The translations under genes and the position numbers were made by a program. Positions 33,937 through 43,732 of a stretch of 46,007 nt of DNA are shown here, in pieces (position 1 is the first letter of the stretch; each line of letters begins with the position of its first letter). Source of the stretch: Clostridiales bacterium VE202-01. Lineage in GTDB: Bacteria; Bacillota_I; Bacilli_A; Erysipelotrichales; Coprobacillaceae. The notes below the pieces were generated by a model that saw only the letters and a list, made by a program, of their open reading frames with translations, was not told the origin of the DNA and ran no database searches. The DNA lies in contig BAHP02000078.1 in NCBI GenBank assembly GCA_000508865.1, positions 1 through 46,007 on the forward strand. Direction: 5' to 3'.

Positions 33937-34896
33937 ATGGTTAAGTGTATTGGTGTATTAACATCTGGTGGAGATGCTCCGGGAATGAACGCGGCTGTTC
34001 GAGCAGTAGCAAGAACATGTTTGAATAAAGGAATCGAAGTATACGGGGTTCGTTTAGGATATAAGGGTTTGTACGAAGGTGATTTTATTAAATTTGATCG
34101 TCACAGTACACGAAATATTATTAACTTAGGGGGAACATTTTTAAAATCAGCACGTTTTCCGGAATTTAAAGATCCTGAAATTAGAAAAGCTGCAATTGAG
34201 CAAATGCGAAAAGTAGGTATGGAAGCATTAGTAGTTATTGGTGGGGACGGTAGCTATACCGGTGCTTTAAAACTTACTGAGATGGGGGTCAACTGTATTG
34301 GAATTCCTGGAACGATTGATAATGATATTCCAAATACAGATTACACAGTTGGATTTGACACAGCTTTAAATACAATTGTTGATGCTTTGGATCGTTTAAG
34401 AGATACATCAAGTTCACATCAACGTTGCACTATTCTTGAAGTAATGGGACGTCGTTGTGGTGACTTAGCGATTAATGCGGGGATTGCAGCTGGTGCAGAA
34501 ATGATCATTACTAGTGAAATTGGTTATGATGAAGCAGAAGTGATCGAAAGATTAAAAGCTTCTAAAAAATCAGATAAAAAACATGCAATCGTTGTTATTA
34601 CAGAACATATTACTGATGTTCATGAATTAGCAAAAAAAGTAGAAGCTGAAACAGGTTTTGAAACTCGTGCAAATGTTTTAGGTCATATGCAAAGAGGTGG
34701 TCGTCCATCAGCACGTGATCGTGTACTTGCTTCACGTATGGGGGTATATGCGGTTGAATTATTAGAAGCAGGTAAAGGTGGACTTTGTGTGAGTGAAGTT
34801 CATGGAGAAATTAAAGGTTTAGATATTACAGAAACTTTATCTCAAAAGCGTAAGACAGATTTTGGTATTTACGAAGATGCAATGAAGCTTCGTTAA
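33937..34896 (+). CDS. pfkA: 6-phosphofructokinase
   Basis: The 319-residue protein equals the classic ATP-dependent bacterial Pfk length. It opens IGVLTSGGDAPGMNAAVRAV, with VVIGGDGSYTGA, GIPGTIDNDIPNTDYTVGFD (catalytic Asp in the TIDND block), EVMGRRCGDLA and LGHMQRGG. Gly in GGDGS marks the ATP rather than PPi form. It makes fructose 1,6-bisphosphate, the committed step of glycolysis. AAGGAGGAG precedes ATG 33937. pyk follows, the usual Firmicutes pair. Confidence 0.98.
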   Translation: MVKCIGVLTSGGDAPGMNAAVRAVARTCLNKGIEVYGVRLGYKGLYEGDFIKFDRHSTRNIINLGGTFLKSARFPEFKDPEIRKAAIEQMRKVGMEALVVIGGDGSYTGALKLTEMGVNCIGIPGTIDNDIPNTDYTVGFDTALNTIVDALDRLRDTSSSHQRCTILEVMGRRCGDLAINAGIAAGAEMIITSEIGYDEAEVIERLKASKKSDKKHAIVVITEHITDVHELAKKVEAETGFETRANVLGHMQRGGRPSARDRVLASRMGVYAVELLEAGKGGLCVSEVHGEIKGLDITETLSQKRKTDFGIYEDAMKLR

Positions 34897-34927
34897 TATA
34901 AATTAATGTAAGGTGAGGATATTAGGT

Positions 34928-36364
34928 ATGGTATTTGAATTGAAAGAAAGAAAAAAGAAAACACGTGTTGTTTGTACGATTGGACCTGCAAGTGAAGATG
35001 AAAAGATGTTAAAGAAATTAATTCTTGCAGGAATGAATGTAATGAGACTTAACTTTTCCCATGGTGATTATGAAGAACATGGTGGAAGAATTATTACAGC
35101 TCGTAAATTAAGTAAAGAATTAAATAAAAATATTGCAATTTTATTAGATACTAAAGGGCCTGAAATTAGAACAGGTGATTTTGTAGGTGGTAAAACTGAG
35201 TTTAAAAAAGGTCAAGTTGTTACTATTTGTCAAGAAGATATTGAAGGAACAAGTGATCGTTTCACAATAACATATAAAGAATTATATCAAGATGTTAAAC
35301 CTGGTGGTTTTATTTTGGTAAATGATGGTCAAGTTGAATTATTAGTTGACCATGTTGAAGGAACTGATATTGTTTGTGTATGTGCAAATGATGGTGTAGT
35401 TAAAAATAAACGTGGAATCAACGTTCCTGGAATCAAATTAGGATTTGACTACTTATCACCAAAAGATACAGCTGATATAACTTTTGGATGTGAACAAGGG
35501 GTAAACTTTATTGCAGCATCATTTGTTAGACGTGCGCAGGATGTTTTAGATGTTAAAAAATTATTGATTGAAAATGGACATCCAGAAATTCAAATCATCG
35601 CTAAAATCGAAAATAGCGAAGGTGTTGATAATATGGATGAAATATTAAAAGTAGCCGATGGTATTATGGTAGCTCGTGGTGATTTAGGAGTAGAAGTGCC
35701 TGCTGAAGATGTACCTTTGATTCAAAAGAAATTAATTAAAAAATGTCGTGCAGTAGGTAAAGTGGTTATTACTGCTACTCAGATGTTAGACAGCATGCAG
35801 GAAAATCCACGACCAACACGTGCTGAAGTAAGCGATGTTGCTAATGCTATTTATGATGGTACTGATGCGATTATGTTATCTGGTGAATCTGCTCAAGGTA
35901 AATATCCTGAAGAAGCAGTTATGACAATGACTAAGATTGCTTTAAAAACAGAAGAAACTTTAGATTATGCGTCATTTTTAAGAAAAGCTATTAGAACAGC
36001 ACCAGAAGATCCTTCAGAAGCTATTTGTATGTCAGTGGCTGAAATTGCATCTAAATTCAAAGTTTCTGCGATTGTAGTATATACAGAAAGTGGTTCGACT
36101 GCTAAACGTGTATCTCGTTATCGTCCAGAATCAATGATAATTGCTGCTACACCAAATGAACCTGTAACTCGTTCTTTAGCACTAAACTGGGGTGTAAAAG
36201 GTGTTGTTTGTAAATGGATGGGAGATCGTGTCTCTCAAATAGAATACGCACAGATTCTTGCAAAAGAAAATGGTGTTGAACCAGGCGAACAAATTTTAAT
36301 TACAGCAGGAACTCCAGGTGTTGGAGGAACTACAAGTTATTTAGAATTAGTAACTGTAAAATAA
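34928..36364 (+). CDS. pyk: Pyruvate kinase
   Basis: The 478-residue protein begins with KTRVVCTIGPASEDEKML and has MNVMRLNFSHGDYEEHG, DTKGPEIRTG, IIAKIENSEGVDNMDEI, MVARGDLGVEVP and ITATQMLDSM, which together carry the active-site residues. A C-terminal allosteric domain ends the protein; the extra PEP-utiliser-like domain of Bacillus Pyk is absent. It converts PEP and ADP to pyruvate and ATP. ATG 34928 is preferred to GTG 34913, which lies in the Shine-Dalgarno region GGTGAGG. It is co-transcribed with pfkA and closed by a terminator. Confidence 0.97.
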   Translation: MVFELKERKKKTRVVCTIGPASEDEKMLKKLILAGMNVMRLNFSHGDYEEHGGRIITARKLSKELNKNIAILLDTKGPEIRTGDFVGGKTEFKKGQVVTICQEDIEGTSDRFTITYKELYQDVKPGGFILVNDGQVELLVDHVEGTDIVCVCANDGVVKNKRGINVPGIKLGFDYLSPKDTADITFGCEQGVNFIAASFVRRAQDVLDVKKLLIENGHPEIQIIAKIENSEGVDNMDEILKVADGIMVARGDLGVEVPAEDVPLIQKKLIKKCRAVGKVVITATQMLDSMQENPRPTRAEVSDVANAIYDGTDAIMLSGESAQGKYPEEAVMTMTKIALKTEETLDYASFLRKAIRTAPEDPSEAICMSVAEIASKFKVSAIVVYTESGSTAKRVSRYRPESMIIAATPNEPVTRSLALNWGVKGVVCKWMGDRVSQIEYAQILAKENGVEPGEQILITAGTPGVGGTTSYLELVTVK

Positions 36365-36365
36365 G

Positions 36366-36389
36366 AAAGCTGATTTATTCAGCTTTTTT
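36366..36389 (+). terminator. Terminator after pyk
   Basis: AAAGCTGA (36366-36373) pairs with TCAGCTTT (36379-36386) and a T run follows, two bases after the pyk stop codon. Confidence 0.87.
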
Positions 36390-36491
36390 GTTTACTGCAT
36401 TTTAAAATTTATTTAACCAAAAAATCTTATGTTTAATTGTTATTACAAATATAGAGAATAAATTCTTTCCTATGAATAATAAAATTTTGCA

Positions 36492-36520
36492 TTACAATTT
36501 AAAATTTTAACTGATAAAAT
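36492..36520 (+). promoter_or_regulatory. Putative promoter of the beta-galactosidase gene
   Basis: TTACAA (36492-36497) and TAAAAT (36515-36520) are 17 nt apart, 34 nt before the ATG. I found no catabolite-response element in the 190-nt gap. Confidence 0.45.
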
Positions 36521-36554
36521 AACTAATATAAGGGAAAAGGAGGAGGATAAAGAA

Positions 36555-39500
36555 ATGAAGAAGATTATACCTTCCATATTGGTTAGTGCGATGACTATTG
36601 GATGTCTTGCAACCTCAGGACAAATATTAGTCAGTGCTGCTAGTCCATATGAAGGAGAATCATGGTATGATGAATTAGAAATCGTTGAAGAAAATCGAGA
36701 ATATGCGCGTTCTAGTTTTATTCCATATCATGATGCTAAAGTTGGAATGGATAATGAAAAGTCTGCATTATCAAAAGATCCTTCAAAATCGAATTATTAT
36801 GCGTCTCTAAATGGTGAATGGGATTTTAAATTTGTTCAAAATCCAGCACAGCGTATTAGTGACCCAGATGATAATACGATTGATTGGGACAGTGAAGGAT
36901 GGGACAAAATCAACGTGCCAAGTAATATTCAAACAATTAGAAATGAAGATGGCAGCTTCAAGTATGAACCGCCAATCTATACTAACACACGATATCCTTG
37001 GCAAAATTTTGAAAATGTTGAATTGGATGCTGCTAATGCTCACGCTCCTACAGTAAATAATAGTGTAGGACATTATCAACGTAATTTCAAAATAAGCGAA
37101 AATTGGGATGGACGACAAGTATTTGTATCCTTCCAAGGTGTTGAGTCTGCTTTTTATGTTTATGTAAATGGACAAAAAGTTGGATATGGTGAAGACAGCT
37201 ATACTGCCGATGAGTATAATATTACCCCTTATTTAAACACAGATGCTAATGGTAGTATTGCCGGACAAGAAAATACGATTTCAGTTCAAGTCTATCGCTG
37301 GTCAACAGGTAGTTATCTAGAAAATCAGGATTTTATTCGTATGAGTGGTATTTTTAGAGATGTCTATCTATATTCTAAAGATACAGTAGAGTTAAGAGAT
37401 TTCTTCATTAAACAACAATTAGATGAAAATAATGAAGATGCTACATTAACTATTGATGCATCAGTTAGAAATCTTGCTAATGAAAAAGGTGGAGATTATA
37501 CAGTTGAAGCACAGCTTTATTCAAACGAAAATGATGATCCGATTTTAGAAGAACCGATTAAAATGGAATACACTTTAGATCCTGCAAAAGAAAATCTTGA
37601 AGAATTAATCGGTGATTTAGGAATTGAAAAAACAGGAAGTGCAAAGGTTATTAATCCATTGAAATGGTTTGCAGATTCACCTAATTTGTATCGTGTTGTT
37701 TTACAATTGAAAGATAGTAAAGGTGAAGTTATTGAAACAGCAGTACAAAGGATTGGATTTAGAAAAATTGAAAATGTTGTTATCAATGATGCTGGGCAAC
37801 AACAAATGCAGATCAATGGTGAAAAGATTATGTTCCGTGGAACAAATCGTCACGAAACATCATTAGATAAAGGTCGAGCAATTGGTAAAGAAGAAATTGT
37901 AACAGATTTAAAGATGATGAAGGAACATAATATCAATGCTATTCGTACTTCACATTATCCAAATAATGTTTTAACTTACGATTTAGCTGATGAATTTGGA
38001 ATCTATATGTGTGATGAAGCAAATATTGAAACACATATTGGTGCAACTTCTTCAAATTTACCTAATACAGGTATTTGGAACAATGCGGTTATGAGCCGTA
38101 CTCAAAATATGGTTGAGCGCGATAAAAATCATCCATCAATAGTGATTTGGTCTTTGGGAAATGAGGCAACTTATACAAATTATGCACTTACAGATGATTT
38201 CCCATTCTGGAATTCAACGAGATGGATCTTACAAAGAGATCCAAGTCGTATTCGTAAATACGAACGCCAAAATCGTTATGGTGCTACGCGTGAAGAATCG
38301 ATGGTAGATATCTACAGCTCACAATATTGGGGAGTATCTAGTGTTATTTCACAAGTAACAAATACAAGTAACAAATTACCTTATATCCAATCAGAATATG
38401 CACATTCAATGGGAAATGCATTAGGTAACTTAAAAGAATATTGGGATGTATTCCGTAGTTATGAGAATGCTCAAGGTGGTTTTGTTTGGGATTGGATCGA
38501 TCAATCTATCGAGACAAAAGTAGTTAATACTGAAAGTTATACAGTTACAGATACTAAAACTGATACAGTTGGTACAGTTGTTGGTTCTTTGATAGATGGA
38601 CGAAATGGAACAAAAGCTGTAAATGGTTATGTTACCCTTCCGGCTAAAACGGATTTAACGGCTAATTCTAGCACAGGTCTTACTTTAGATGCCTGGGTGA
38701 AATATAATGGTGGTGCAAGTGGTGATCAAGCTATTTTATCTAAAGGTGATACTGGTGGTTATAACTTAAAAATTGATAGAAACGGAAAGCTTGAATTCTT
38801 TGTCAATGGATGGACTGCAGGGACTTTAACAACAGCACTTCCTACGGATTTTTCTGATGGAAACTGGAAGCATTTAACTGCTACTTGTGATGCTGATGGA
38901 AATTATAAATTATATTATAATGGAGAGTTAATATCCGAGTTAGCTAATAAAGCTACAGCTCCATTTGACACAAATTCACTTAGTATTGGTGTTGGGTATG
39001 ATCCAGAAAATTCTGGACGTACTTGGAGTGGTGCAATCGATAGTGTTAAAGTATTAAATCGTGCATTAACAGCTGAAGAAATTGCAGCTGATAATATCAG
39101 TGAAACAGATGAAAGTGTAATTTATGCAATGGATTTTGCTAATAGCAAAATAACTACTACTGGAACTAATTATGAAGATGAAACATATTGGGGATATGGT
39201 GGCGATTGGAATGACCAACGTGTAAATGATAATAATTTCTGTGGTAATGGTATCGTTAATGCAGATCGTACAGCTGCTGCAAAAGTATTAGATGCTAAAA
39301 AAGTTTTCCAAGAAGTAAACTTCTATAATGATGGAAAAGCTGCTGCTGGTACAGTACGCGTTGTTAACGAATTCTTAAATACTAATTTAAATAAATACAA
39401 TGTTTCATGGCAGTTCAAAGAAAATAATAAAGTATTAAAAGAAGGTACTTTATCTGAAGAACAAAAAGATTTAGCGGCTTTATCACAAAAGGAGATTACG

Positions 39501-42500
39501 GTTGATTTACCAGATGTTGAAAAAGTAGAAGGTAGAGATTATTTCTTAGAATTCCAAGTTACATTAAAAGAAGATCAAGTGTGGGCTGGTGATTATAGTG
39601 GTCATACCGGTGATATTATTGCTTACGAACAATTGAATTTAGCATATGTTACAACAATTGCTCAACCAGCGATTGATGGTAATAATGAATTTAGTAATGT
39701 TGAAGAAACAGATGAAGCATTGAATATTATGGGTAACGTAAATGGTAACGATTATGCATTATCATTAGATAAAACAACGGGTTATATCACAAGTTATACA
39801 TTTGCTGGTAAGACAATAATGAATGAAGGACCTACTCCTAATTATTATCGAGCACAAATTGATGATGATGTATATGAAGCAGATGATGCAAATCTTATTA
39901 ATACAAAAGATCATTTCAATGTATCTGATGTAAAAGTAACAAAAGGAGCTAATTTAGTACAGGTTGAAGTAACAGGAAGTCTTGATGGAAGTGATTCGCC
40001 TAATACGATTAGTTATCAAATTTATGGTAATGGAGAAGTCGTTGTTACTAATACTGTTACTCCAGCGACTACAATTTCTGGTTCATTAAAACGAATCGGA
40101 ATGAAATTAAATGTTCCAACAGAATTTAGTAATTATACATATTATGGTCGCGGGCCATTTGAAAATTACAACGATAGAAATACTGGAGCATTGATTGATG
40201 TATATAAAACAACTGTTGATGCAATAGATGCAGAAAATAAATATTTGAAACCGCAAGAAAACGGAAATAGAACTGATGTTCGTTGGGCTGCAGTAACTAA
40301 TGATGCTGGTGTTGGCTTCATGATTGCGGCTCAAGATGATATGAATAGTTCTGTATCACGTTATGAAGATGAAGATATGGCCGGTAATCGTCATATGTAT
40401 CAAGTTCTAAAATCTGATCATATCGTTCTTAATGTTGATCAGGTACAACGCGGATTAGGTGGAGCAGCTTGTGGACCAGGACCATTAGATCAATATACGA
40501 TCAAAAAAGGTCAAACTTATTCACATACATTTAGAATTGTTCCAATTGCTACTGATGATGTAGATACACTAATGGAACAAAGTAATAAAAATACCCAATC
40601 AAGTTTACCAATTAAATCTATTTTAGTAGATGGTGTAGAACTTGATGGATTTGATGTCAATAAAGATTCATATGAAGTTAAGTTATTAAAAGGCTCATAT
40701 GATAAACTTCCTGTAGTAGATGTAGTTACTACTGATGGTAATGTTGTTGTCGAAAAATTTAATCAGCCAGATAGTCTACCAGCGGTGGTAGTAATCAAAG
40801 CAACATCTAGTTATGGTGTTACAAAAACTTATACAATTACATTTAGAGAAGTAAATGAAATGTATGTTTCAGATATGGAATGGACGATAGATGAAGGCGG
40901 ATATTTTGCAAACAGCAGAGATGCATGTGATGCTAATCCAATTTCATTATATGTAGATGGTGTTGTAACTGATTTTGCTAAAGGTGTTGGAGTTCATGCG
41001 CCAAGTAGAGTTGGAGTAAATGTAGCTGGTAAGGGTTATACTAATTTGAAAGGAATTATTGGAATCAATTCTAATCAAACTGTTACTGGAGATGATCGTG
41101 CTGATGTAATCTTTAGAGTATTTGCAGATGGTGAAGAGATTTATAATTCTGGTCAAATGAAAGCATTACGCTCAAAAGAGATCGATATTGACGTAACAGG
41201 TAAGAGCAATATCATCATGCAGGTTGATACTAATGGTAATGATTATAATGACCATGCTTCATGGGCAGAATTAAGATTTACAGTTGAAAATACTGCAGAT
41301 GTTGATAAAAGTGGATTACAAGCAAAATACGATGAATTTAAAGATTATGTAGAAAGTAACTACACTGCAGATTCATGGGTTGGATTTAAAGTGGCTTTAG
41401 ATAATGCAAAAGCTGTTTTAGCTGATGAAAATGCTACTCAAGCAGCAGTTGATAACGCTAAAATTGAATTAGAAAAAGCAGAAGGATTATTAGAGGAAGT
41501 AGTTGTTCTAGACTTTAGTGAGTTAGAAAAACAGATTTCAGCAGCTGATTTAATTAATCAAAATCTTTCTAAATATCAAGATGGTGCAGAGAAAACAGCA
41601 TTTGTAGCAGCTTACCAGGCAGCTAAAGATACTTTATCTACTGCTAAAAATCAAGAAGTAATAGATAATGCAGCTAATACTCTTAAAGATGCGATGATGG
41701 CTTTGAAAGAGGTTGTTATTTTAGATAAAGAAGAACTTAGTCAATTAGTAACTGAGGCAAGTGGATTGAATTTGGATCTATATAAAGATGGACCTGCAAA
41801 AGAGGCCTTCAAAGAAGCTCTTGCAAATGCGACTGAATTACTAAATACAGCAACATCACAAGCACAAATCGATGAAGCTTTAGATATGCTTAATGATGCA
41901 ATCGCAGCTCTTGAAAAAATTGATATTGCAGATAAAGTTTATAAAGGTGCTTTAGAAATAGCAGTAGATATTGCTAGTCAAGTTAGTGAAGCTGATTTAG
42001 ATAAAGTCGTTCCTGCTGTTGTAAATGAATTTAGAGTTGCTTTAGATGAAGCAAAAGCTGTTTTAGCAGATGAAAAAGCTACTCAAGAAATAGTAGATAA
42101 TGCTTTTGATCGTTTAGCTCAAGTGATGTGGAAATTAGAGTTCTACAAAGGTGATAAGACATTATTACAAGATCTAGTAAACAAGATAGATGCATTAAAT
42201 AAAGCTGATTATAGTGAAGTATCATGGAATGCAATGTTACCAGTATTGACTGAAGCAAAAGATGTATTAGCTGATGAAAATGCAATGCAAAATGAAGTAG
42301 AAGAAACGTATACTGATTTGATCAAAGCGTTCTTAGAATTAAGATTGAAACCAAATAAAGATTTATTGGCAGAATTGATTAAACAAGCAGAAGCATTGAA
42401 TCAAGCAAATTATACTGAAGCATCATGGCAAGCGATGGTAAAAGCATTAGAAAATGCTAAAAATGCTCTAGAAAATGAAGAAGCCGGATATGCCGTAGTA

Positions 42501-42698
42501 GAAGAAGCAATAGCGAATTTACAAGAAAGCATTGAAGGATTAAAAGAAAAAGAAGAAAAGCCATTACAGTCAGGAGATACTGTTAAAGATAGCACTGTAA
42601 AAACAGGTGATGCTAAAGAAATTAATCAAATAACAGCAATAATGTTATTAGCAGGAGCAGCAGTGACATTATTAAAAAGAAAGAAAATTGAAGAATAG
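36555..42698 (+). CDS. Secreted, wall-anchored GH2 beta-galactosidase with LamG, NPCBM and FIVAR domains
   Basis: The 2047-residue protein is twice the size of LacZ. A signal peptide (1-30) ends near VSAASP. GH2 sugar-binding, Ig-like and TIM-barrel domains cover about 45-900, with acid/base E537 in SLGNEAT and nucleophile E614 in QSEYAHSMGN. A LamG-like jelly-roll (about 665-850) is inserted in the barrel between FVWDWIDQS and YGGDWNDQ. A DUF4981-like part, the LacZ small domain (about 1050-1335), a cadherin-like beta domain (1352-1432) and an NPCBM carbohydrate-binding domain (1435-1580) follow, then six FIVAR-like helical repeats (1586-1997). The end is VKTGD, a hydrophobic helix and KRKKIEE, an LPXTG-like sorting signal. 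It should remove beta-galactose from host or dietary glycans at the cell surface. It is a single-gene unit. Confidence 0.95.
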   Translation: MKKIIPSILVSAMTIGCLATSGQILVSAASPYEGESWYDELEIVEENREYARSSFIPYHDAKVGMDNEKSALSKDPSKSNYYASLNGEWDFKFVQNPAQRISDPDDNTIDWDSEGWDKINVPSNIQTIRNEDGSFKYEPPIYTNTRYPWQNFENVELDAANAHAPTVNNSVGHYQRNFKISENWDGRQVFVSFQGVESAFYVYVNGQKVGYGEDSYTADEYNITPYLNTDANGSIAGQENTISVQVYRWSTGSYLENQDFIRMSGIFRDVYLYSKDTVELRDFFIKQQLDENNEDATLTIDASVRNLANEKGGDYTVEAQLYSNENDDPILEEPIKMEYTLDPAKENLEELIGDLGIEKTGSAKVINPLKWFADSPNLYRVVLQLKDSKGEVIETAVQRIGFRKIENVVINDAGQQQMQINGEKIMFRGTNRHETSLDKGRAIGKEEIVTDLKMMKEHNINAIRTSHYPNNVLTYDLADEFGIYMCDEANIETHIGATSSNLPNTGIWNNAVMSRTQNMVERDKNHPSIVIWSLGNEATYTNYALTDDFPFWNSTRWILQRDPSRIRKYERQNRYGATREESMVDIYSSQYWGVSSVISQVTNTSNKLPYIQSEYAHSMGNALGNLKEYWDVFRSYENAQGGFVWDWIDQSIETKVVNTESYTVTDTKTDTVGTVVGSLIDGRNGTKAVNGYVTLPAKTDLTANSSTGLTLDAWVKYNGGASGDQAILSKGDTGGYNLKIDRNGKLEFFVNGWTAGTLTTALPTDFSDGNWKHLTATCDADGNYKLYYNGELISELANKATAPFDTNSLSIGVGYDPENSGRTWSGAIDSVKVLNRALTAEEIAADNISETDESVIYAMDFANSKITTTGTNYEDETYWGYGGDWNDQRVNDNNFCGNGIVNADRTAAAKVLDAKKVFQEVNFYNDGKAAAGTVRVVNEFLNTNLNKYNVSWQFKENNKVLKEGTLSEEQKDLAALSQKEITVDLPDVEKVEGRDYFLEFQVTLKEDQVWAGDYSGHTGDIIAYEQLNLAYVTTIAQPAIDGNNEFSNVEETDEALNIMGNVNGNDYALSLDKTTGYITSYTFAGKTIMNEGPTPNYYRAQIDDDVYEADDANLINTKDHFNVSDVKVTKGANLVQVEVTGSLDGSDSPNTISYQIYGNGEVVVTNTVTPATTISGSLKRIGMKLNVPTEFSNYTYYGRGPFENYNDRNTGALIDVYKTTVDAIDAENKYLKPQENGNRTDVRWAAVTNDAGVGFMIAAQDDMNSSVSRYEDEDMAGNRHMYQVLKSDHIVLNVDQVQRGLGGAACGPGPLDQYTIKKGQTYSHTFRIVPIATDDVDTLMEQSNKNTQSSLPIKSILVDGVELDGFDVNKDSYEVKLLKGSYDKLPVVDVVTTDGNVVVEKFNQPDSLPAVVVIKATSSYGVTKTYTITFREVNEMYVSDMEWTIDEGGYFANSRDACDANPISLYVDGVVTDFAKGVGVHAPSRVGVNVAGKGYTNLKGIIGINSNQTVTGDDRADVIFRVFADGEEIYNSGQMKALRSKEIDIDVTGKSNIIMQVDTNGNDYNDHASWAELRFTVENTADVDKSGLQAKYDEFKDYVESNYTADSWVGFKVALDNAKAVLADENATQAAVDNAKIELEKAEGLLEEVVVLDFSELEKQISAADLINQNLSKYQDGAEKTAFVAAYQAAKDTLSTAKNQEVIDNAANTLKDAMMALKEVVILDKEELSQLVTEASGLNLDLYKDGPAKEAFKEALANATELLNTATSQAQIDEALDMLNDAIAALEKIDIADKVYKGALEIAVDIASQVSEADLDKVVPAVVNEFRVALDEAKAVLADEKATQEIVDNAFDRLAQVMWKLEFYKGDKTLLQDLVNKIDALNKADYSEVSWNAMLPVLTEAKDVLADENAMQNEVEETYTDLIKAFLELRLKPNKDLLAELIKQAEALNQANYTEASWQAMVKALENAKNALENEEAGYAVVEEAIANLQESIEGLKEKEEKPLQSGDTVKDSTVKTGDAKEINQITAIMLLAGAAVTLLKRKKIEE
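41314..42546 (+). repeat. Six FIVAR-like coding repeats in the beta-galactosidase
   Basis: Units of about 62-70 codons start near 41314, 41517, 41726, 41935, 42160 and 42355. Units 1 and 4 share AKAVLADE-x-ATQ and unit 5 has AKDVLADENAMQ. The bases at about 41405-41460 and 42050-42105 are also very similar, pointing to recent duplication. Confidence 0.8.
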
Positions 42699-42706
42699 TC
42701 AATTTT

Positions 42707-42739
42707 AAGAACTGTTGATAAAAACAACAGTTCTTTTTT
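42707..42739 (+). terminator. Terminator after the beta-galactosidase gene
   Basis: AAGAACTGTTG (42707-42717) and CAACAGTTCTT (42725-42735) form a perfect 11-bp stem followed by a T run. Confidence 0.93.
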
Positions 42740-42864
42740 ACAGGAAAAAATCAAAAAATTCAAATGATAGAACTATAGCTGATATTTTTGGAAAATGCGA
42801 TATCATTATGAATATTGTCGTTTTGTAAGTAACTGTTTTGCTTTCTATATAAATCAAAATAAGA

Positions 42865-42870
42865 TATAAT
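42865..42870 (+). promoter_or_regulatory. -10 element before the 42890 gene
   Basis: TATAAT lies 19 nt before ATG 42890; the -35 region is poor. The rest of the 150-nt gap after the terminator shows nothing I can name. Confidence 0.4.
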
Positions 42871-42889
42871 ATACTACAGGTGATGAAAT

Positions 42890-43732
42890 ATGAGTAAAAA
42901 AAACAAGCAGAATTTATTGATGACAGTTATATTTACCTTGATAGTCTCAATAACATTATTTTATATGTATGATAATTTTATTTTTCAAACATATGGAGAA
43001 GTAGTTTATTACGATTATATGTTAAATGGTGAAAATGATGATTTGAAAGTTGAGAATATTGAAGCATATCGTAATGAAAAAACTTTTTCTATTGGGGATG
43101 GAAAGGTAATTTTTAAAAATAATGATTTAGTTGAACAAGGGGCTATTGCTAATGTTGAAGTGGTATTAAAAAATGGTAAAGAAAAATATGAGTATGAAGT
43201 TAATTTAAATAATTATTCTAATGATAATTTAAGTTATGTAATTGAAAAAGAGGTTAAGGATAATAAAATCAAATTGAGTGATGTTGAAAAAGCTAATTTA
43301 ACAGTGAAAGTAAATGATGAAGTTGTCAGTGAATTAGATTTAGAAATTACCCCTGTGGAACAATTAGAGGGTTCTAATAAAGAATATCGAATTGAAAATG
43401 CCAGTATTTCAAATAAAATGATGCGGCTGGGAAGTTTAAAAACAAACGATGAAGATATTATAAAAAAATATCCTAAAGTATCTTTAGAATATCGTTATTT
43501 AAAAGATCCTAAGAAAGATAAAGATGATAATGATAATTATGTTGTTTTTAAAAAAATTAGTGGAAATAGTAAAGATTTAATTAACTCCAATGATTATGGA
43601 TCTTATTATTTAGAAGAAGAGAATTTTAAAAATAAAGAATTAAGTGTTGTAATTATTTTTAGTAATGATAATGATAAATTTGCTTTTTCAATTGATTTAA
43701 TAACTCGTCAAGTAGGTGATTATTATGGATAA
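42890..43732 (+). CDS. Single-pass membrane protein with acidic outer domain, unknown function
   Basis: The 280-residue protein belongs to no family I recognise. A short basic start (MSKKNKQN) precedes one membrane helix (LLMTVIFTLIVSITLFYMYD), so the rest should face outward. The outer part is Asn-, Asp-, Lys- and Glu-rich with alternating strands (VEVVLKNGKEKYEYEVNLNN; LTVKVNDEVVSELDLEITPV), suggesting beta-sandwich modules. There is no lipobox Cys. AGGTGATG precedes ATG 42890. The next gene overlaps it by 8 nt, so the two membrane proteins are coupled and may form a complex. Confidence 0.75.
   Translation: MSKKNKQNLLMTVIFTLIVSITLFYMYDNFIFQTYGEVVYYDYMLNGENDDLKVENIEAYRNEKTFSIGDGKVIFKNNDLVEQGAIANVEVVLKNGKEKYEYEVNLNNYSNDNLSYVIEKEVKDNKIKLSDVEKANLTVKVNDEVVSELDLEITPVEQLEGSNKEYRIENASISNKMMRLGSLKTNDEDIIKKYPKVSLEYRYLKDPKKDKDDNDNYVVFKKISGNSKDLINSNDYGSYYLEEENFKNKELSVVIIFSNDNDKFAFSIDLITRQVGDYYG

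Noticed and set aside
36365-36554. Catabolite-response (cre) site before the beta-galactosidase gene
   Set aside because: No CG-centred palindrome of the cre type occurs in this gap.
41314-42546. Repeat array resembling a CRISPR or tandem DNA repeat
   Set aside because: The repeats are in-frame, about 190-210 bp, diverged, and encode FIVAR-like helices.
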